Position numbers and translations under genes: made by a program | The notes under the pieces: generated by a model | What the model saw: only the letters and a program-made list of their open reading frames with translations | What the model was told of the DNA's origin: nothing | The model's database searches: none | Assembly: GCF_015234305.1 (NCBI RefSeq) | Contig: NZ_JADGMI010000002.1 | Coordinates: 1-64,000, forward strand | DNA length: 64,000 nt | Direction of reading: 5' to 3' | Source: Superficieibacter sp. 1612_C1 | GTDB taxonomy: Bacteria; Pseudomonadota; Gammaproteobacteria; Enterobacterales; Enterobacteriaceae | In this document: piece by piece, positions 54,465-64,000 of the stretch | How positions within the stretch are numbered: the stretch's first letter is position 1 | How the letters are laid out: every line of letters starts with the position of its first letter

Positions 54465-55202
54465 ATGCTGCAAAATATTCGAATTGTGCTGGTGGAAACT
54501 TCTCACACCGGCAATATGGGCTCTGTGGCCCGCGCAATGAAAACCATGGGATTAACTAATCTGTGGCTGGTCAATCCTCTGGTCAAACCGGACTCGCAGG
54601 CCATCGCGCTGGCGGCTGGCGCGAGTGATGTTATTGGCAATGCCAATATCGTAGAAACGCTGGATGACGCGCTGACCGGCTGTAGTCTGGTCGTCGGTAC
54701 CAGCGCCCGTTCGCGCACCCTGCCGTGGCCGATGCTCGATCCGCGTGAGTGCGGGCTGAAAAGCGTGGCGGAGGCTGAACATGCGCCGGTGGCGCTGGTG
54801 TTTGGCCGTGAGCGCGTAGGGTTGACCAATGACGAACTACAGAAGTGTCATTATCACGTGGCGATTGCTGCCAACCCGGAGTACAGCTCGCTGAATCTGG
54901 CGATGGCGGTACAGGTTATCGCCTACGAAGTGCGCATGGCGTGGCTGGCCACTCAGGAGCAGGATAAGGGTGATATCGCTGCGCCGGAAGAAACGCCGTA
55001 CCCGCTGGTAGACGATCTCGAACGTTTTTACGGGCATCTGGAGCAAACGCTGCTGGCGACCGGTTTTATTCGCGAAAGCCATCCGGGTCAGGTGATGAAT
55101 AAGCTGCGCCGTTTGTTCACCCGCGCGCGCCCGGAAAGCCAGGAGTTGAATATCCTGCGCGGGGTGCTGGCGTCGATTGAGCAGAAGCATAAAGAAGAGT
55201 GA
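54465..55202 (+). CDS. trmJ: tRNA (Cm32/Um32) methyltransferase TrmJ
   Basis: SPOUT-class 2'-O-methyltransferase for position 32 of tRNAs (245 residues). The knot motifs are [28 protein letters not shown] and [18 protein letters not shown]; a helical C-terminal extension follows. It lies upstream of iscR as in E. coli, with REP repeats between them. Confidence 0.97.
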   Translation: MLQNIRIVLVETSHTGNMGSVARAMKTMGLTNLWLVNPLVKPDSQAIALAAGASDVIGNANIVETLDDALTGCSLVVGTSARSRTLPWPMLDPRECGLKSVAEAEHAPVALVFGRERVGLTNDELQKCHYHVAIAANPEYSSLNLAMAVQVIAYEVRMAWLATQEQDKGDIAAPEETPYPLVDDLERFYGHLEQTLLATGFIRESHPGQVMNKLRRLFTRARPESQELNILRGVLASIEQKHKEE

Positions 55203-55246
55203 CGTTTGACTGTCGCGACAACGCTACGCGGCCCCAGAGTTGCTTT

Positions 55247-55352
55247 GCCCGGCGGCGCTGCGCTTGCACGGGCCTACGGAGGGTGAATTTCCGTACGTAA
55301 TGCTGGATCGTACATAATGTATGTAGGCCGGGTAAGCGCAGCGCCACCCGGC
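55247..55352. repeat. Inverted REP pair between trmJ and iscR
   Basis: REP units 55247-55277 (GCCCGGCGGCGCTGCGCTTG...) and 55323-55352 (GTAGGCCGGGTAAGCGCAGC...) face each other across 45 bp. Confidence 0.92.
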
Positions 55353-55393
55353 ATCACAGCCACGACAGACGCGCCAAACGCACGGAACGTTAA

Positions 55394-55443
55394 ATACCTG
55401 ACTAAAACAGTCAAGTAAATAGTTGACCATTTTAGTCGGGAAT
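55394..55443 (+). promoter_or_regulatory. Tandem type 1 IscR boxes
   Basis: Two adjacent 25-bp sites, 55394-55418 (ATACCTGACTAAAACAGTC core) and 55419-55443 (GTTGACCATTTTAGTCGGG core), fit the type 1 pattern with GACT and AGTC arms. They explain repression of the isc operon by [2Fe-2S]-IscR. Confidence 0.87.
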
Positions 55444-55525
55444 GTCAGACTTGGCCCTGCTATGCAGTACACCCCGATTTTAATAAAAATGCCCAGGCAG
55501 GGCCAGGTTTGAGGTTAAGTAAGAC

Positions 55526-56017
55526 ATGAGACTGACATCTAAAGGGCGTTATGCCGTGACCGCAATGCTGGACGTTGCGCTCAACTCCGAATCCGGCCCG
55601 GTACCGTTGGCTGATATTTCTGAACGTCAGGGGATTTCCCTTTCTTATCTGGAACAACTGTTCTCCCGTCTACGCAAAAACGGTCTGGTTTCCAGCGTGC
55701 GTGGACCAGGCGGTGGCTACCTGCTGGGTAAAGATGCAAGCAGCATCGCCGTCGGCGAAGTGATTAGTGCCGTTGATGAATCCGTTGACGCCACCCGCTG
55801 TCAGGGTAAAGGCGGCTGCCAGGGCGGCGATAAGTGCCTGACCCATGCGCTGTGGCGCGATCTGAGCGACCGTCTGACCGGTTTCCTGAATAACATTACC
55901 CTGGGTGAACTGGTGAATAACCAGGAAATCCTTGACGTGTCCGACCGTCAGCATACCCTTGAGACGCCGCGCACCGTCCGTTCGCAGGACCAGATCAACG
56001 TTAAGTTACGCGCCTAA
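55526..56017 (+). CDS. iscR: Fe-S cluster regulator IscR
   Basis: Rrf2-family regulator (163 residues). It has an N-terminal winged helix ([29 protein letters not shown]) and cluster ligands C92, C98, C104 and H107 in [19 protein letters not shown]. It represses its own operon in the [2Fe-2S] form and controls other Fe-S genes. It is first in iscRSUA-hscBA-fdx-iscX; the 151-nt space before iscS contains inverted repeats and matches the zone targeted by RyhB in E. coli. Confidence 0.98.
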   Translation: MRLTSKGRYAVTAMLDVALNSESGPVPLADISERQGISLSYLEQLFSRLRKNGLVSSVRGPGGGYLLGKDASSIAVGEVISAVDESVDATRCQGKGGCQGGDKCLTHALWRDLSDRLTGFLNNITLGELVNNQEILDVSDRQHTLETPRTVRSQDQINVKLRA

Positions 56018-56168
56018 TAAAAAGTGCCCGTCGCTCAGATAACTGAACGGCGGAGCAAAAAAAGTATTCTGAATCAGGCCGGGGGCATTAATTCCGTTAA
56101 CCCGGTTAACTATCTCGCCGGTTGCCTGATTCCTTGCATTGATGAGTGATGTACGGAGCTTAAGAGCA

Positions 56169-57383
56169 ATGAAATTACCGATTTATCTCGACTACTCCGC
56201 AACCACGCCGGTGGACCCGCGTGTTGCCGAGAAAATGATGCAGTGCCTGACCTTAGACGGGACCTTTGGTAATCCGGCCTCCCGTTCACACCGTTTCGGC
56301 TGGCAGGCCGAAGAAGCGGTAGATATCGCCCGTAACCAGATTGCCGATCTGGTCGGTGCCGATCCGCGTGAAATCGTCTTTACCTCTGGTGCGACTGAAT
56401 CTGACAACCTGGCGATTAAAGGTGCGGCCAACTTTTATCAGAAAAAAGGCAAGCACATCATCACCAGCAAAACTGAACATAAAGCCGTGCTGGACACCTG
56501 CCGTCAGCTGGAGCGTGAAGGGTTTGAGATCACGTACCTGGCACCGCAGCGTAACGGCATTATCGATCTGAAAGAGCTCGAAGCGGCGATGCGTGACGAC
56601 ACCATCCTCGTTTCCATCATGCACGTTAACAACGAAATCGGCGTGGTGCAGGACATCGCGACCATCGGCGACCTGTGCCGTGCACGTGGCATTATCTATC
56701 ATGTTGATGCGACGCAAAGCGTTGGCAAACTGCCTATCGACCTGAGCCAGCTGAAAGTGGATCTGATGTCCTTCTCCGGCCACAAAATCTATGGCCCGAA
56801 AGGCATCGGCGCGTTGTACGTGCGTCGTAAACCGCGTATTCGCATCGAAGCACAGATGCACGGCGGCGGTCATGAACGCGGCATGCGTTCCGGTACGCTG
56901 CCGGTTCACCAGATCGTCGGCATGGGCGAAGCGTATCGCATCGCCAAAGAAGAGATGGAAAGCGAGATGGCGCGTCTGCGCGGTCTGCGTAACCGTCTGT
57001 GGGAAGGCGTGAAGGACATGGAAGAAGTGTACCTGAACGGCGACCTTGAGCAGGGCGCACCGAATATCCTCAACGTCAGCTTTAACTACGTTGAAGGCGA
57101 GTCGCTGATTATGGCGCTGAAAGACCTGGCCGTTTCTTCGGGTTCCGCCTGTACGTCTGCGAGCCTGGAGCCGTCTTATGTGCTGCGCGCGCTCGGCATG
57201 ACCGATGAGCTGGCACACAGCTCTATCCGTTTCTCTTTAGGTCGTTTCACTACCGAAGAAGAGATTGACTACACCATCAAGCTGGTTCGTAACTCCATTG
57301 GCCGTTTGCGCGACCTTTCTCCGCTGTGGGAAATGTTCAAGCAGGGCGTGGATATCAACAGCATCGAATGGTCACATCATTAA
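56169..57383 (+). CDS. iscS: Cysteine desulfurase IscS
   Basis: PLP enzyme that supplies sulfur for Fe-S clusters and for tRNA thiolation (404 residues). The PLP lysine lies in [12 protein letters not shown], and the persulfide cysteine is in the mobile loop [17 protein letters not shown] 56169 ([14 protein letters not shown]) is the conserved start; the frame open from 56139 is not used. Confidence 0.98.
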   Translation: MKLPIYLDYSATTPVDPRVAEKMMQCLTLDGTFGNPASRSHRFGWQAEEAVDIARNQIADLVGADPREIVFTSGATESDNLAIKGAANFYQKKGKHIITSKTEHKAVLDTCRQLEREGFEITYLAPQRNGIIDLKELEAAMRDDTILVSIMHVNNEIGVVQDIATIGDLCRARGIIYHVDATQSVGKLPIDLSQLKVDLMSFSGHKIYGPKGIGALYVRRKPRIRIEAQMHGGGHERGMRSGTLPVHQIVGMGEAYRIAKEEMESEMARLRGLRNRLWEGVKDMEEVYLNGDLEQGAPNILNVSFNYVEGESLIMALKDLAVSSGSACTSASLEPSYVLRALGMTDELAHSSIRFSLGRFTTEEEIDYTIKLVRNSIGRLRDLSPLWEMFKQGVDINSIEWSHH

Positions 57384-57407
57384 TCGGTAGATAAGAGGAA
57401 TTCAATC

Positions 57408-57794
57408 ATGGCATACAGCGAAAAAGTTATTGATCATTACGAGAACCCGCGCAACGTTGGCTCTTTCGACAACAGCGACGAGAACGTTGGCAGCGGCATG
57501 GTCGGTGCACCGGCCTGTGGCGACGTAATGAAGTTGCAGATCAAAGTGAACAATGACGGTATCATTGAAGATGCGCGCTTCAAGACCTACGGCTGCGGTT
57601 CGGCTATCGCCTCCAGCTCGCTGGTCACCGAATGGGTGAAAGGAAAATCCCTTGACGAAGCGCAGGCAATCAAAAATACCGACATTGCTGATGAACTCGA
57701 ACTGCCGCCGGTGAAAATTCACTGCTCCATCCTGGCAGAAGACGCCATCAAAGCCGCTATCGCAGATTACAAAAGCAAACGTGAAGTGAAATAA
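57408..57794 (+). CDS. iscU: Fe-S cluster scaffold IscU
   Basis: Scaffold on which IscS and ferredoxin build the cluster (128 residues). The ligands are in [22 protein letters not shown] and [12 protein letters not shown]. The LPPVK sequence recognised by HscA is present at ELPPVKIHC. It follows iscS by 24 nt. Confidence 0.98.
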   Translation: MAYSEKVIDHYENPRNVGSFDNSDENVGSGMVGAPACGDVMKLQIKVNNDGIIEDARFKTYGCGSAIASSSLVTEWVKGKSLDEAQAIKNTDIADELELPPVKIHCSILAEDAIKAAIADYKSKREVK

Positions 57795-57805
57795 CAGAGG
57801 TTTCT

Positions 57806-58129
57806 ATGTCGATTACCCTGAGCGACAGTGCTGCCGCGCGAGTAAATACCTTCCTGACCAACCGTGGTAAAGGGTTCGGCCTGCGTCTGGGGGTGAGAAC
57901 CTCCGGCTGTTCCGGGATGGCCTATGTGCTGGAGTTTGTTGACGAGCCGGCGGCAGAAGACACCGTGTTCGAAGACAAAGGCGTTAAAGTCGTGATCGAC
58001 GGCAAGAGCCTGCAATTTCTGGACGGCACGCAGCTCGACTTCGTCAAAGAAGGTCTCAACGAAGGGTTCAAATTCACCAACCCGAACGTAAAAGACGAGT
58101 GCGGCTGCGGCGAAAGCTTCAACGTTTAA
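57806..58129 (+). CDS. iscA: A-type Fe-S carrier IscA
   Basis: Cluster or iron carrier of 107 residues. The three cysteines of the family are present: one in [14 protein letters not shown] and two in DECGCGESF at the C-terminus. It follows iscU by 11 nt. Confidence 0.98.
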   Translation: MSITLSDSAAARVNTFLTNRGKGFGLRLGVRTSGCSGMAYVLEFVDEPAAEDTVFEDKGVKVVIDGKSLQFLDGTQLDFVKEGLNEGFKFTNPNVKDECGCGESFNV

Positions 58130-58141
58130 CCCCGTGTCATC

Positions 58142-58184
58142 AACAAACCCCACCGCAGCAACCCTGCGTGTGGGGTTTGTTTTA
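58142..58184 (+). terminator. Attenuator-like hairpin between iscA and hscB
   Basis: AACAAACCCCA / TGGGGTTTGTT form an 11-bp stem, extended inside by CGCAG / CTGCG, and are followed by TTTA. It looks like an intrinsic terminator within the operon and may reduce expression of hscBA-fdx-iscX relative to iscRSUA. Confidence 0.75.
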
Positions 58185-58206
58185 ACAGGCTAACCCTAAG
58201 ATTGTT

Positions 58207-58722
58207 ATGGATTACTTCACTCTTTTTGGTTTACCCGCTCGCTATCCTGTCGATATTCAGGCGCTGACCACGCGTTTTCAGGATCTGCAACGTCAGTTTC
58301 ATCCTGATAAATTTGCCAGCGGCACGCCAGCGGAACAGCTGGCCGCGGTGCAGAAATCGGCGACGATTAACCAGGCCTGGCAAACGCTACGCCATCCGCT
58401 GATGCGCGCTGAATACCTGCTTTCGCTGCACGGTTTCGATCTCGCCAGCGAGCAGCATACCGTGCGCGATACCGCTTTCCTGATGGAACAGCTCGAGCTG
58501 CGCGAAGAGCTGGATGAAATCGCCCAGGCAAAAGACGAAGCGCGGCTGGAAGGCTTTATCAAACGGGTGAAGGGCATGTATACCGCCCGCCATCAGCATA
58601 TGGTGGAACAACTCGATCGTGAGACGTGGGAAGCGGCGGCGGATACCGTGCGTAAACTACGTTTTCTCGATAAACTGCAAAGCTCAGCAGAACAACTCGA
58701 AGAAAAGCTGCTCGATTTTTAA
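58207..58722 (+). CDS. hscB: J-type co-chaperone HscB
   Basis: Stimulates the ATPase of HscA and delivers IscU (171 residues). An N-terminal J domain has the HPDKF motif, and a C-terminal three-helix bundle binds IscU. It follows the hairpin and precedes hscA by 14 nt. Confidence 0.97.
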   Translation: MDYFTLFGLPARYPVDIQALTTRFQDLQRQFHPDKFASGTPAEQLAAVQKSATINQAWQTLRHPLMRAEYLLSLHGFDLASEQHTVRDTAFLMEQLELREELDEIAQAKDEARLEGFIKRVKGMYTARHQHMVEQLDRETWEAAADTVRKLRFLDKLQSSAEQLEEKLLDF

Positions 58723-58736
58723 TTTCGGAAGCAATT

Positions 58737-60587
58737 ATGGCCTTATTACAAATTAGTGAGCCGGGTCTGAGTGCCGCGCCGCACCAGCGTCGTCTGGCGG
58801 CGGGTATTGACTTAGGCACCACCAACTCGCTGGTCGCTACCGTGCGCAGCGGCCAGGCTGAAACGCTGCCTGACCATCAGGGCCGACATTTACTGCCGTC
58901 CGTGGTGCATTACCAGACGCAGGGGCACGTTGTGGGCTATGACGCACGCGACCGCGCCGCCCAGGACCCCGCGAATACCGTCAGCTCCGTTAAACGCATG
59001 ATGGGTCGCTCTCTGGCCGACATCACTGCGCGTTATCCGCATTTACCCTATCAGCTTCAGGCCAGTGAGAACGGCCTGCCGATGATCGCAACGCCTGCGG
59101 GCGTACTGAATCCAGTGCGTATCTCTGCCGATATCCTGAGCGCCCTGAGCGCCCGCGCCAGTGAAGCGCTGGCGGGTGAACTGGATGGCGTGGTGATCAC
59201 CGTTCCGGCCTATTTTGATGACGCTCAGCGTCAGGGCACCAAAGATGCCGCACGTCTGGCGGGTCTGCACGTTCTGCGTTTACTGAATGAACCAACCGCT
59301 GCGGCGATTGCCTACGGTCTGGGTTCCGGTAAAGAGGGCGTGATTGCCGTCTACGATCTCGGCGGCGGCACCTTTGATATTTCCATCCTGCGTTTAAGCC
59401 GTGGCGTATTTGAAGTGCTGGCCACCGGCGGGGATTCTGCGCTCGGCGGCGATGATTTCGATCATCTGCTGGCCGATCATTTCCGCGAGCAGGCAAACCT
59501 GGCCGACCGCAGCGACGACCGTGTACAGCGCCAGCTTCTCGATGCCGCCATTGCCGCTAAAATCGCGCTGAGCGATGCCGACCATGCCGCCGTTGAGGTA
59601 GCGGGCTGGAAAGGCGAGGTGACCCGCGCACAGTTTAACGATCTCATCTCCGCGCTGGTTAAGCGCACCCTGATGGCCTGCCGTCGCGCCCTGAAAGATG
59701 CGGGCGTGGAAGCCGAAGAGGTGCTGGAAGTGGTGATGGTCGGCGGTTCTACCCGCGTACCGCTGGTGCGTGAGCGCGTGGGCGAATTCTTTGGCCGCAC
59801 GCCGCTGACGACAATCGACCCGGATAAAGTCGTCGCCATCGGCGCGGCGATCCAGGCGGATATTCTGGTCGGCAATAAGCCGGACAGCGAAATGCTGCTG
59901 CTGGATGTGATCCCGCTGTCGCTGGGGCTGGAAACCATGGGTGGCCTGGTCGAAAAAGTCATTCCGCGTAATACCACCATTCCGGTGGCCCGTGCGCAGG
60001 AATTCACCACCTTTAAAGACGGCCAGACCGCGATGTCCATCCACGTCATGCAGGGTGAGCGCGAGCTGGTGCAGGATTGCCGCTCTCTGGCGCGCTTTGC
60101 CCTGCGCGGTATTCCGGCGCTGCCGGCGGGCGGGGCGCACATTCGCGTCACCTTCCAGGTCGATGCCGATGGTCTGCTGAGCGTGACGGCGATGGAAAAA
60201 TCTACTGGCGTGGAATCGTCCATTCAGGTCAAACCGTCCTACGGGCTGACCGATAGCGAAATCGCTGGCATGATCCAGGACTCCATGAGCTACGCCGCGC
60301 AGGATGTCCAGGCGCGGATGCTGGCGGAGCAAAAAGTCGAAGCCGCGCGCGTGCTGGAGAGTTTGACCGGCGCGCTCGCTGCCGATGCCGCGCTGCTAAG
60401 CGTCGCAGAGCGTCAGGTGATTGACGAGGCCGCCGCTCATCTGCGCGTCGCAGCCGAAGGCGATGATACTGACGCCATAGAACAAGCCATTAAAAATGTT
60501 GATAAGCAAACCCAGGAGTTCGCCGCTCGCCGCATGGACCAGTCCGTCCGCAGCGCGCTGAAAGGTCACTCCGTGGACGAGGTTTAA
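58737..60587 (+). CDS. hscA: Hsp70-type chaperone HscA
   Basis: Specialised Hsp70 that releases clusters from IscU (616 residues). The nucleotide-binding domain has [28 protein letters not shown] and [16 protein letters not shown]; the substrate-binding domain binds the LPPVK peptide of IscU. One base separates it from fdx. Confidence 0.98.
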   Translation: MALLQISEPGLSAAPHQRRLAAGIDLGTTNSLVATVRSGQAETLPDHQGRHLLPSVVHYQTQGHVVGYDARDRAAQDPANTVSSVKRMMGRSLADITARYPHLPYQLQASENGLPMIATPAGVLNPVRISADILSALSARASEALAGELDGVVITVPAYFDDAQRQGTKDAARLAGLHVLRLLNEPTAAAIAYGLGSGKEGVIAVYDLGGGTFDISILRLSRGVFEVLATGGDSALGGDDFDHLLADHFREQANLADRSDDRVQRQLLDAAIAAKIALSDADHAAVEVAGWKGEVTRAQFNDLISALVKRTLMACRRALKDAGVEAEEVLEVVMVGGSTRVPLVRERVGEFFGRTPLTTIDPDKVVAIGAAIQADILVGNKPDSEMLLLDVIPLSLGLETMGGLVEKVIPRNTTIPVARAQEFTTFKDGQTAMSIHVMQGERELVQDCRSLARFALRGIPALPAGGAHIRVTFQVDADGLLSVTAMEKSTGVESSIQVKPSYGLTDSEIAGMIQDSMSYAAQDVQARMLAEQKVEAARVLESLTGALAADAALLSVAERQVIDEAAAHLRVAAEGDDTDAIEQAIKNVDKQTQEFAARRMDQSVRSALKGHSVDEV

Positions 60588-60588
60588 T

Positions 60589-60924
60589 ATGCCAAAGATT
60601 GTTTTTCTGCCTCATCAGGATCTCTGTCCTGATGGCGCAGTTCTGGAAGCTGAGACTGGCGAAACGATTCTTGACGTTGCCCTGCGCAACGGCATTGAAA
60701 TCGAACACGCCTGCGAAAAATCGTGCGCCTGCACCACCTGCCACTGCATCGTGCGTGAAGGGTTTGACTCCCTGGCGGAGAGCACGGAAGACGAGGACGA
60801 CATGCTGGATAAAGCCTGGGGTCTGGAGCCGGAAAGCCGCTTAGGCTGCCAGGCGCTCGTCACCGACGACGATCTGGTGGTCGAGATCCCTCGCTACACC
60901 ATTAACCACGCGCGGGAGCATTAA
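60589..60924 (+). CDS. fdx: [2Fe-2S] ferredoxin Fdx
   Basis: Adrenodoxin-type electron donor for cluster assembly (111 residues). Cluster cysteines are in [12 protein letters not shown] and SRLGCQAL. It is one base from hscA and one base from iscX. Confidence 0.98.
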   Translation: MPKIVFLPHQDLCPDGAVLEAETGETILDVALRNGIEIEHACEKSCACTTCHCIVREGFDSLAESTEDEDDMLDKAWGLEPESRLGCQALVTDDDLVVEIPRYTINHAREH

Positions 60925-60925
60925 G

Positions 60926-61126
60926 ATGGGACTGAAGTGGACCGACAGCCGCGAAATCGGCGAGGCGCTGTATGACAGCCGTCCGGATCTCGATCCGAAA
61001 AGCGTGCGTTTTACCGATCTGCATCAATGGATCTGCGAACTCGACGATTTCGATGACGATCCAAACGCATCCAATGAAAAAATTCTGGAGGCGATTCTGC
61101 TAGTCTGGTTAGATGAAGCAGAATAA
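60926..61126 (+). CDS. iscX: IscX
   Basis: Small acidic protein (66 residues) that binds IscS and may tune iron supply or inhibit desulfurase activity. It starts [15 protein letters not shown] and has the acidic [22 protein letters not shown] end. It is the last gene of the isc operon. Confidence 0.97.
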   Translation: MGLKWTDSREIGEALYDSRPDLDPKSVRFTDLHQWICELDDFDDDPNASNEKILEAILLVWLDEAE

Positions 61127-61132
61127 GTTGTC

Positions 61133-61157
61133 GGGCTGCCTTCGGGCGGCCCTTTTG
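61133..61157 (+). terminator. isc operon terminator
   Basis: An 8-bp stem (GGGCTGCC / GGCGGCCC, one G-T pair) with the stable TTCG tetraloop is followed by TTTT, directly after iscX. Confidence 0.88.
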
Positions 61158-61188
61158 CATACATGGGCTAATAAAAAAGGATAAAACG

Positions 61189-62478
61189 ATGACAACCGAC
61201 GCCATGAAAATTACGCTTTCCACGCAGCCCGCCGACGCGCGCTGGGGTGAGAAAGCCGCTTACAGCATCAACAATGACGGCATTTCCCTGCACCTGAACG
61301 GTAAAGATGATTTGGCCCTGATCCAGCGCGCGGCGCGTAAAATCGACGGGCTGGGCATTAAACACGTTCAGCTGGCCGGCGAAGGCTGGGATGCAGATCG
61401 CAGCTGGGCCTTCTGGCAGGGCTATAAAGGGCCGAAGGGCAGCCGTAAAGTGGAGTGGGCGACGCTGGAAGCAGCAGAGCAGAAAGAGCTGGATAGTCGT
61501 CTGAAAATCATCGACTGGGTGCGCGATATTATCAATGCCTCAGCCGAAGAGGTTGGCCCTGAGCAACTGGCACAGCGTGCGGTGGATCTGCTGTCCGGCG
61601 TGGCGGGCGAGCAGGTCTCTTATCGTATTACCAAAGGTGAAGATCTGCGCGAGCAGAATTACCTCGGGCTGCATACCGTCGGCCGTGGTTCCGATCGTCA
61701 GCCAGTCCTGTTAGCCCTCGACTATAACCCGACGGGCGATAAAAACGCCCCGGTCTATGCCTGCCTGGTGGGTAAAGGAATTACATTCGATACCGGCGGC
61801 TACAGCCTGAAACAAAGCGCCTTTATGGACTCAATGAAGTCCGACATGGGCGGTGCGGCGCTGGTGACCGGGGCGCTGGCATTCGCTATTCAGCGTGGCC
61901 TCAACAAGCGCGTGAAACTGTACCTGTGCTGTGCTGACAACATGGTCAGCGGTAACGCATTCAAACTGGGCGATATTATTCATTATCGTAACGGCAAAAC
62001 CGTTGAAGTGATGAATACCGACGCCGAAGGCCGCCTGGTGCTGGCGGACGGCCTTATTGATGCCTCGGCGCAGAAGCCGGAGCTGTTGATTGATGCTGCA
62101 ACCCTGACCGGGGCGGCGAAAACCGCGCTGGGTAACGACTATCACGCGCTGTTCAGCTTCGACGACGCGCTGGCAAACCGTCTGCTGACGAGCGCGCAGG
62201 CAGAGAATGAACCGTTCTGGCGTCTGCCGCTGGCCGAGTTCCACCGTAGCCAGCTGCCGTCTAACTTTGCCGAGCTGAACAATACCGGCAGCGCCACCTA
62301 TCCGGCAGGCGCAAGTACCGCCGCCGGGTTCCTGTCGCACTTTGTGGAAAACTACCAGCAGGGCTGGCTGCATATCGACTGCTCTGCGACCTACCGTAAA
62401 GGCGCAGTGGAACAGTGGGCCGCAGGTGCGACCGGCCTTGGCGTGCGCACCCTTGCGAATTTGCTGATCGCAGAGTAA
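61189..62478 (+). CDS. pepB: Peptidase B
   Basis: Leucyl-aminopeptidase-family M17 metalloprotease (429 residues). The signature [14 protein letters not shown] and the metal-binding [14 protein letters not shown] and [10 protein letters not shown] segments are conserved. ATG 61189 follows AAAGGA. It lies after the isc operon behind a terminator, as in E. coli. Confidence 0.97.
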   Translation: MTTDAMKITLSTQPADARWGEKAAYSINNDGISLHLNGKDDLALIQRAARKIDGLGIKHVQLAGEGWDADRSWAFWQGYKGPKGSRKVEWATLEAAEQKELDSRLKIIDWVRDIINASAEEVGPEQLAQRAVDLLSGVAGEQVSYRITKGEDLREQNYLGLHTVGRGSDRQPVLLALDYNPTGDKNAPVYACLVGKGITFDTGGYSLKQSAFMDSMKSDMGGAALVTGALAFAIQRGLNKRVKLYLCCADNMVSGNAFKLGDIIHYRNGKTVEVMNTDAEGRLVLADGLIDASAQKPELLIDAATLTGAAKTALGNDYHALFSFDDALANRLLTSAQAENEPFWRLPLAEFHRSQLPSNFAELNNTGSATYPAGASTAAGFLSHFVENYQQGWLHIDCSATYRKGAVEQWAAGATGLGVRTLANLLIAE

Positions 62479-62550
62479 ATCGTGTGGCGGGGGCGTGTCG
62501 CTTACCCGCCTTACCCACTGTTGCGCTTCACTTAATTCCCCAGCGAACCG

Positions 62551-62580
62551 TAGGCCGGGTAAGCGGAGCGCCACCCGGCA
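62551..62580 (+). repeat. Single REP element between pepB and sseB
   Basis: One full REP unit (GTAGGCCGGGTAAGCGGAG...CCACCCGGCA, starting at 62550/62551). A decayed partner may lie at 62487-62517 (CGGGGGCGTGTCGCTTACCCGCC). Confidence 0.85.
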
Positions 62581-62599
62581 TTTTTGAAGTAGCGAGCTT

Positions 62600-63376
62600 A
62601 TGTCCGACACAAAAAACGAATTAGAATCCCTGCTGGAGCAGGCGGCGACCGAACCGGCACACCGTCCGGCATTTTTCCGCACCCTGCTGGAATCGACCGT
62701 CTGGGTGCCGGGAACGGCTGCCGAAGGTGAAGCCGTAGTCGCGGATAGCGCGCTGGATCTTCAGCACTGGGAAAAAGACGATGGAACCTCCGTGGTGCCC
62801 TTCTTTTCCTCATTGCAGGCGCTACAGCAGGCGGTCACCGCAGAACAGGCATTTGTTGTGATGCCAGTGCGCACATTGTTTGAGATGACGCTCGGCGAAA
62901 CGCTGTTCCTCAATGCCAAACTGCCCACCGGAAAGGAATTTACCCCGCGTGAAATCAGTCATCTGATTGCGGACGAAGGCAACCCGCTCAGCACGCAGCA
63001 GGTGCTGGAAGGGGGAACGTCGCTTCTGTTATCCGAAGTCGCGGAACCACCCGCCCAGATGATCGACTCGCTGATTACCCTGTTTAAAACCCTGAAAACG
63101 GTGAAGCGTGCCTTTATTTGCTCGATCAAAGAAAGCGCGGATCAGCAGCCAAACCTGCTGATTGGTATTGAAGCAGAAGGGGATATCGAAGAGATTATCC
63201 ACGCTGCCGGTAGCGTGGCGAGCGATACGCTGCCCGGTGACGAGCCTGTCGATCTTTGTCAGGTCACGGAAGGTGAAAAGGGCATCAGCCACTTTATGCT
63301 GGCGCATATCACGCCGTTCTACGAAAAGCGCTGGGGCAGCTTCCTGCGTGATTTTAAACAGAACCGGATTATTTGA
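62600..63376 (+). CDS. sseB: SseB protein
   Basis: Protein associated in E. coli with enhanced serine sensitivity; its biochemical role is unknown (258 residues, the same length as E. coli). It is soluble and acidic with SseB N- and C-terminal domains. It starts MSDTKNELESLLEQ and ends GSFLRDFKQNRII. The rhodanese gene sseA, its neighbour in E. coli, is not in the window. Confidence 0.95.
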   Translation: MSDTKNELESLLEQAATEPAHRPAFFRTLLESTVWVPGTAAEGEAVVADSALDLQHWEKDDGTSVVPFFSSLQALQQAVTAEQAFVVMPVRTLFEMTLGETLFLNAKLPTGKEFTPREISHLIADEGNPLSTQQVLEGGTSLLLSEVAEPPAQMIDSLITLFKTLKTVKRAFICSIKESADQQPNLLIGIEAEGDIEEIIHAAGSVASDTLPGDEPVDLCQVTEGEKGISHFMLAHITPFYEKRWGSFLRDFKQNRII

Positions 63377-63385
63377 ATGGAAAGC

Positions 63386-63402
63386 CGCCCCGAAGGGCGG
63401 TA
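63386..63402 (+). terminator. Hairpin after sseB
   Basis: GCCGCCC / GGGCGGT stem around a CGAA-type loop, 10 nt after the sseB stop. There is no T-run on the plus strand, and on the minus strand only CTTTCC follows, so termination is weak or Rho-linked. Confidence 0.5.
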
Positions 63403-63437
63403 TGCATGATTTTAGTGTGGTTATTCCATAGGGATGC

Positions 63438-63466
63438 TTGACTTAAGTGTTTTGAAAAAGCACTAT
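63438..63466 (+). promoter_or_regulatory. Candidate sigma-70 promoter of the post-sseB RNA
   Basis: TTGACT (-35), exactly 17 bp, CACTAT (-10). Transcription would start near 63473, just at the first of the hairpins. Confidence 0.5.
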
Positions 63467-63472
63467 TCCTGT

Positions 63473-63569
63473 ACTGGGGAGTACCTGCGTTGCTTTAGCA
63501 ACACAGCCCGCTGGAAAGGCCGCGAACCGGACCAGCATTAAAAAAACCGCCTGCACAGGCGGTTTTTTT
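63473..63569 (+). ncRNA. Candidate structured small RNA
   Basis: A noncoding stretch made of successive hairpins: GTAC/GTAC around TGGGGA (starting at 63471), GTTGC-TTTA-GCAAC, GCTGG...CCAGC with a G+C-rich interior, then a strong terminator. A candidate promoter lies directly upstream. E. coli has the RNA gene ryfA near sseB, but I recall it on the opposite strand and longer, so I do not assign that name. The strand is inferred from the promoter and may be wrong, since the terminator works both ways. Confidence 0.45.
63541..63569. terminator. Bidirectional terminator after the candidate RNA
   Basis: AAAAAACCGCCTG / CAGGCGGTTTTTT form a 13-bp perfect stem with a short loop, A-rich on the left and T-rich on the right. 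It ends the candidate RNA on the plus strand and the SIS-domain gene on the minus strand. Confidence 0.92.
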
Positions 63570-63588
63570 ATGGGCGCGATCCCGTGCA

Positions 63589-64000
63589 TTACTCCGTTGC
63601 CTCCAGCAGCAGTAAATCAATCAGCAACACCAGATTCGATTCAAACGACGTGATCCCGGCTGCTTCAGCCGCAAAATGCACCGCTTCGTCATACAGCGCG
63701 AAATGCAGATCGGCCAGGGCAGCAAGGCTATTCGCCGATGCGCGGGTAAACGCCACCACCGTCATGCCGACATTTTTCGCGATCCTTGCTTTATCCAAAA
63801 CCTGCTCGGTTTCCCCGCTACGCGAAACGGCGATAAATACCTGATAGCGTGCGGCGTTGCTGAGAAAAATATTGCGGCTGTCGCCAGGGCCGGAAATAAA
63901 CGCCGCTTTGCCCAGCACCTGTAATTTTTTGGTCAGGTATTCCGCGAAGAGATAAGAAAACCCCGCGCCGTAAAGAAAAAAACTCTCTTTATCGCGCAAA
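63589..64000 (-). CDS. RpiR/MurR-family regulator, SIS domain (partial)
   Basis: The C-terminal part of a protein whose 5' end lies beyond the right edge. About 136 residues form a SIS domain: FLYGAGFSYLFAEYLTKKL, then ISGPGDSRN and AVSRSGETEQVLDKAR. This is the ligand domain of RpiR/MurR-type regulators; the helix-turn-helix would be outside the window. A stand-alone SIS isomerase is possible. I do not recall it next to sseB in E. coli, so it may start a genus-specific sugar-use cluster. Confidence 0.75.
   Translation of the reverse strand, partial: LRDKESFFLYGAGFSYLFAEYLTKKLQVLGKAAFISGPGDSRNIFLSNAARYQVFIAVSRSGETEQVLDKARIAKNVGMTVVAFTRASANSLAALADLHFALYDEAVHFAAEAAGITSFESNLVLLIDLLLLEATE

Noticed and set aside
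56286-57218. A 310-codon minus-strand frame opposite iscS
   Set aside because: It is a shadow of iscS with no start signal or recognisable domain.

Overview
The window is a 64-kb stretch of the core chromosome of a gamma-proteobacterium of the family Enterobacteriaceae. Gene order and protein sequences follow the Escherichia coli 57-58 min region, from the 3' end of an rrn operon (rrfG position) to sseB, read in the opposite direction. The lysine decarboxylase locus between glnB and hmp, murQ beside yfhH, and extra genes absent from the K-12 order point to a Citrobacter/Salmonella-like genus rather than E. coli. This assignment comes from remembered synteny, not from a database search. I see no prophage, insertion sequence, integron or CRISPR array.

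Layout. (1) 1-4000: 5S rRNA and its terminator, a DUF4385 gene, kgtP, yfiM, pssA. (2) 4000-12100: pat (protein acetyltransferase), tapT, trxC, yfiF, ung, grcA with twin FNR sites, srmB. (3) 12100-24400: trmN6, nadB with a NadR box, rpoE-rseABC with a sigma-E promoter, then the lepA, lepB, rnc-era-recO and pdxJ-acpS group and yfhL. (4) 24400-33400: yfhH diverging from murQ over a pair of inverted-repeat boxes, then pgpC, tadA, mltF and purL with a PurR box. (5) 33400-38150: the small RNA gene glmY with overlapping sigma-54/sigma-70 promoters and three GlrR sites, the glrK-qseG-glrR operon that controls it, and glnB. (6) 38150-45500: dtpC-cadA-cadB-cadC, an acid-stress cassette with REP pairs on both sides. 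(7) 45500-55200: hmp and glyA diverging, hcaT, csiE, a ZevAB-like metal-transport pair, yfhR, suhB, trmJ. (8) 55200-61130: the complete iscRSUA-hscBA-fdx-iscX iron-sulfur operon behind tandem IscR boxes. (9) 61130-64000: pepB, sseB, a run of inverted repeats that looks like a structured RNA gene, and the 3' part of an RpiR/MurR-type SIS-domain regulator cut by the window edge.

Functional links are clear in several places. RseA and RseB restrain the sigma-E factor encoded just upstream of them. GlrK and GlrR act on the glmY promoter directly upstream. CadC senses acid and lysine and drives cadBA, next to a peptide permease that can supply lysine. IscR represses its own operon according to Fe-S demand. 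YfhH probably controls murQ.

The least described items are the ZevAB-like pair with the palindrome upstream of it, the yfhH/murQ operator pair in a locus without murP, the multi-hairpin region after sseB, and the placement of the cad cassette between REP arrays. Five tail-to-tail gene pairs share a 4-bp stop-codon palindrome, which leaves no room for an intrinsic terminator between them.
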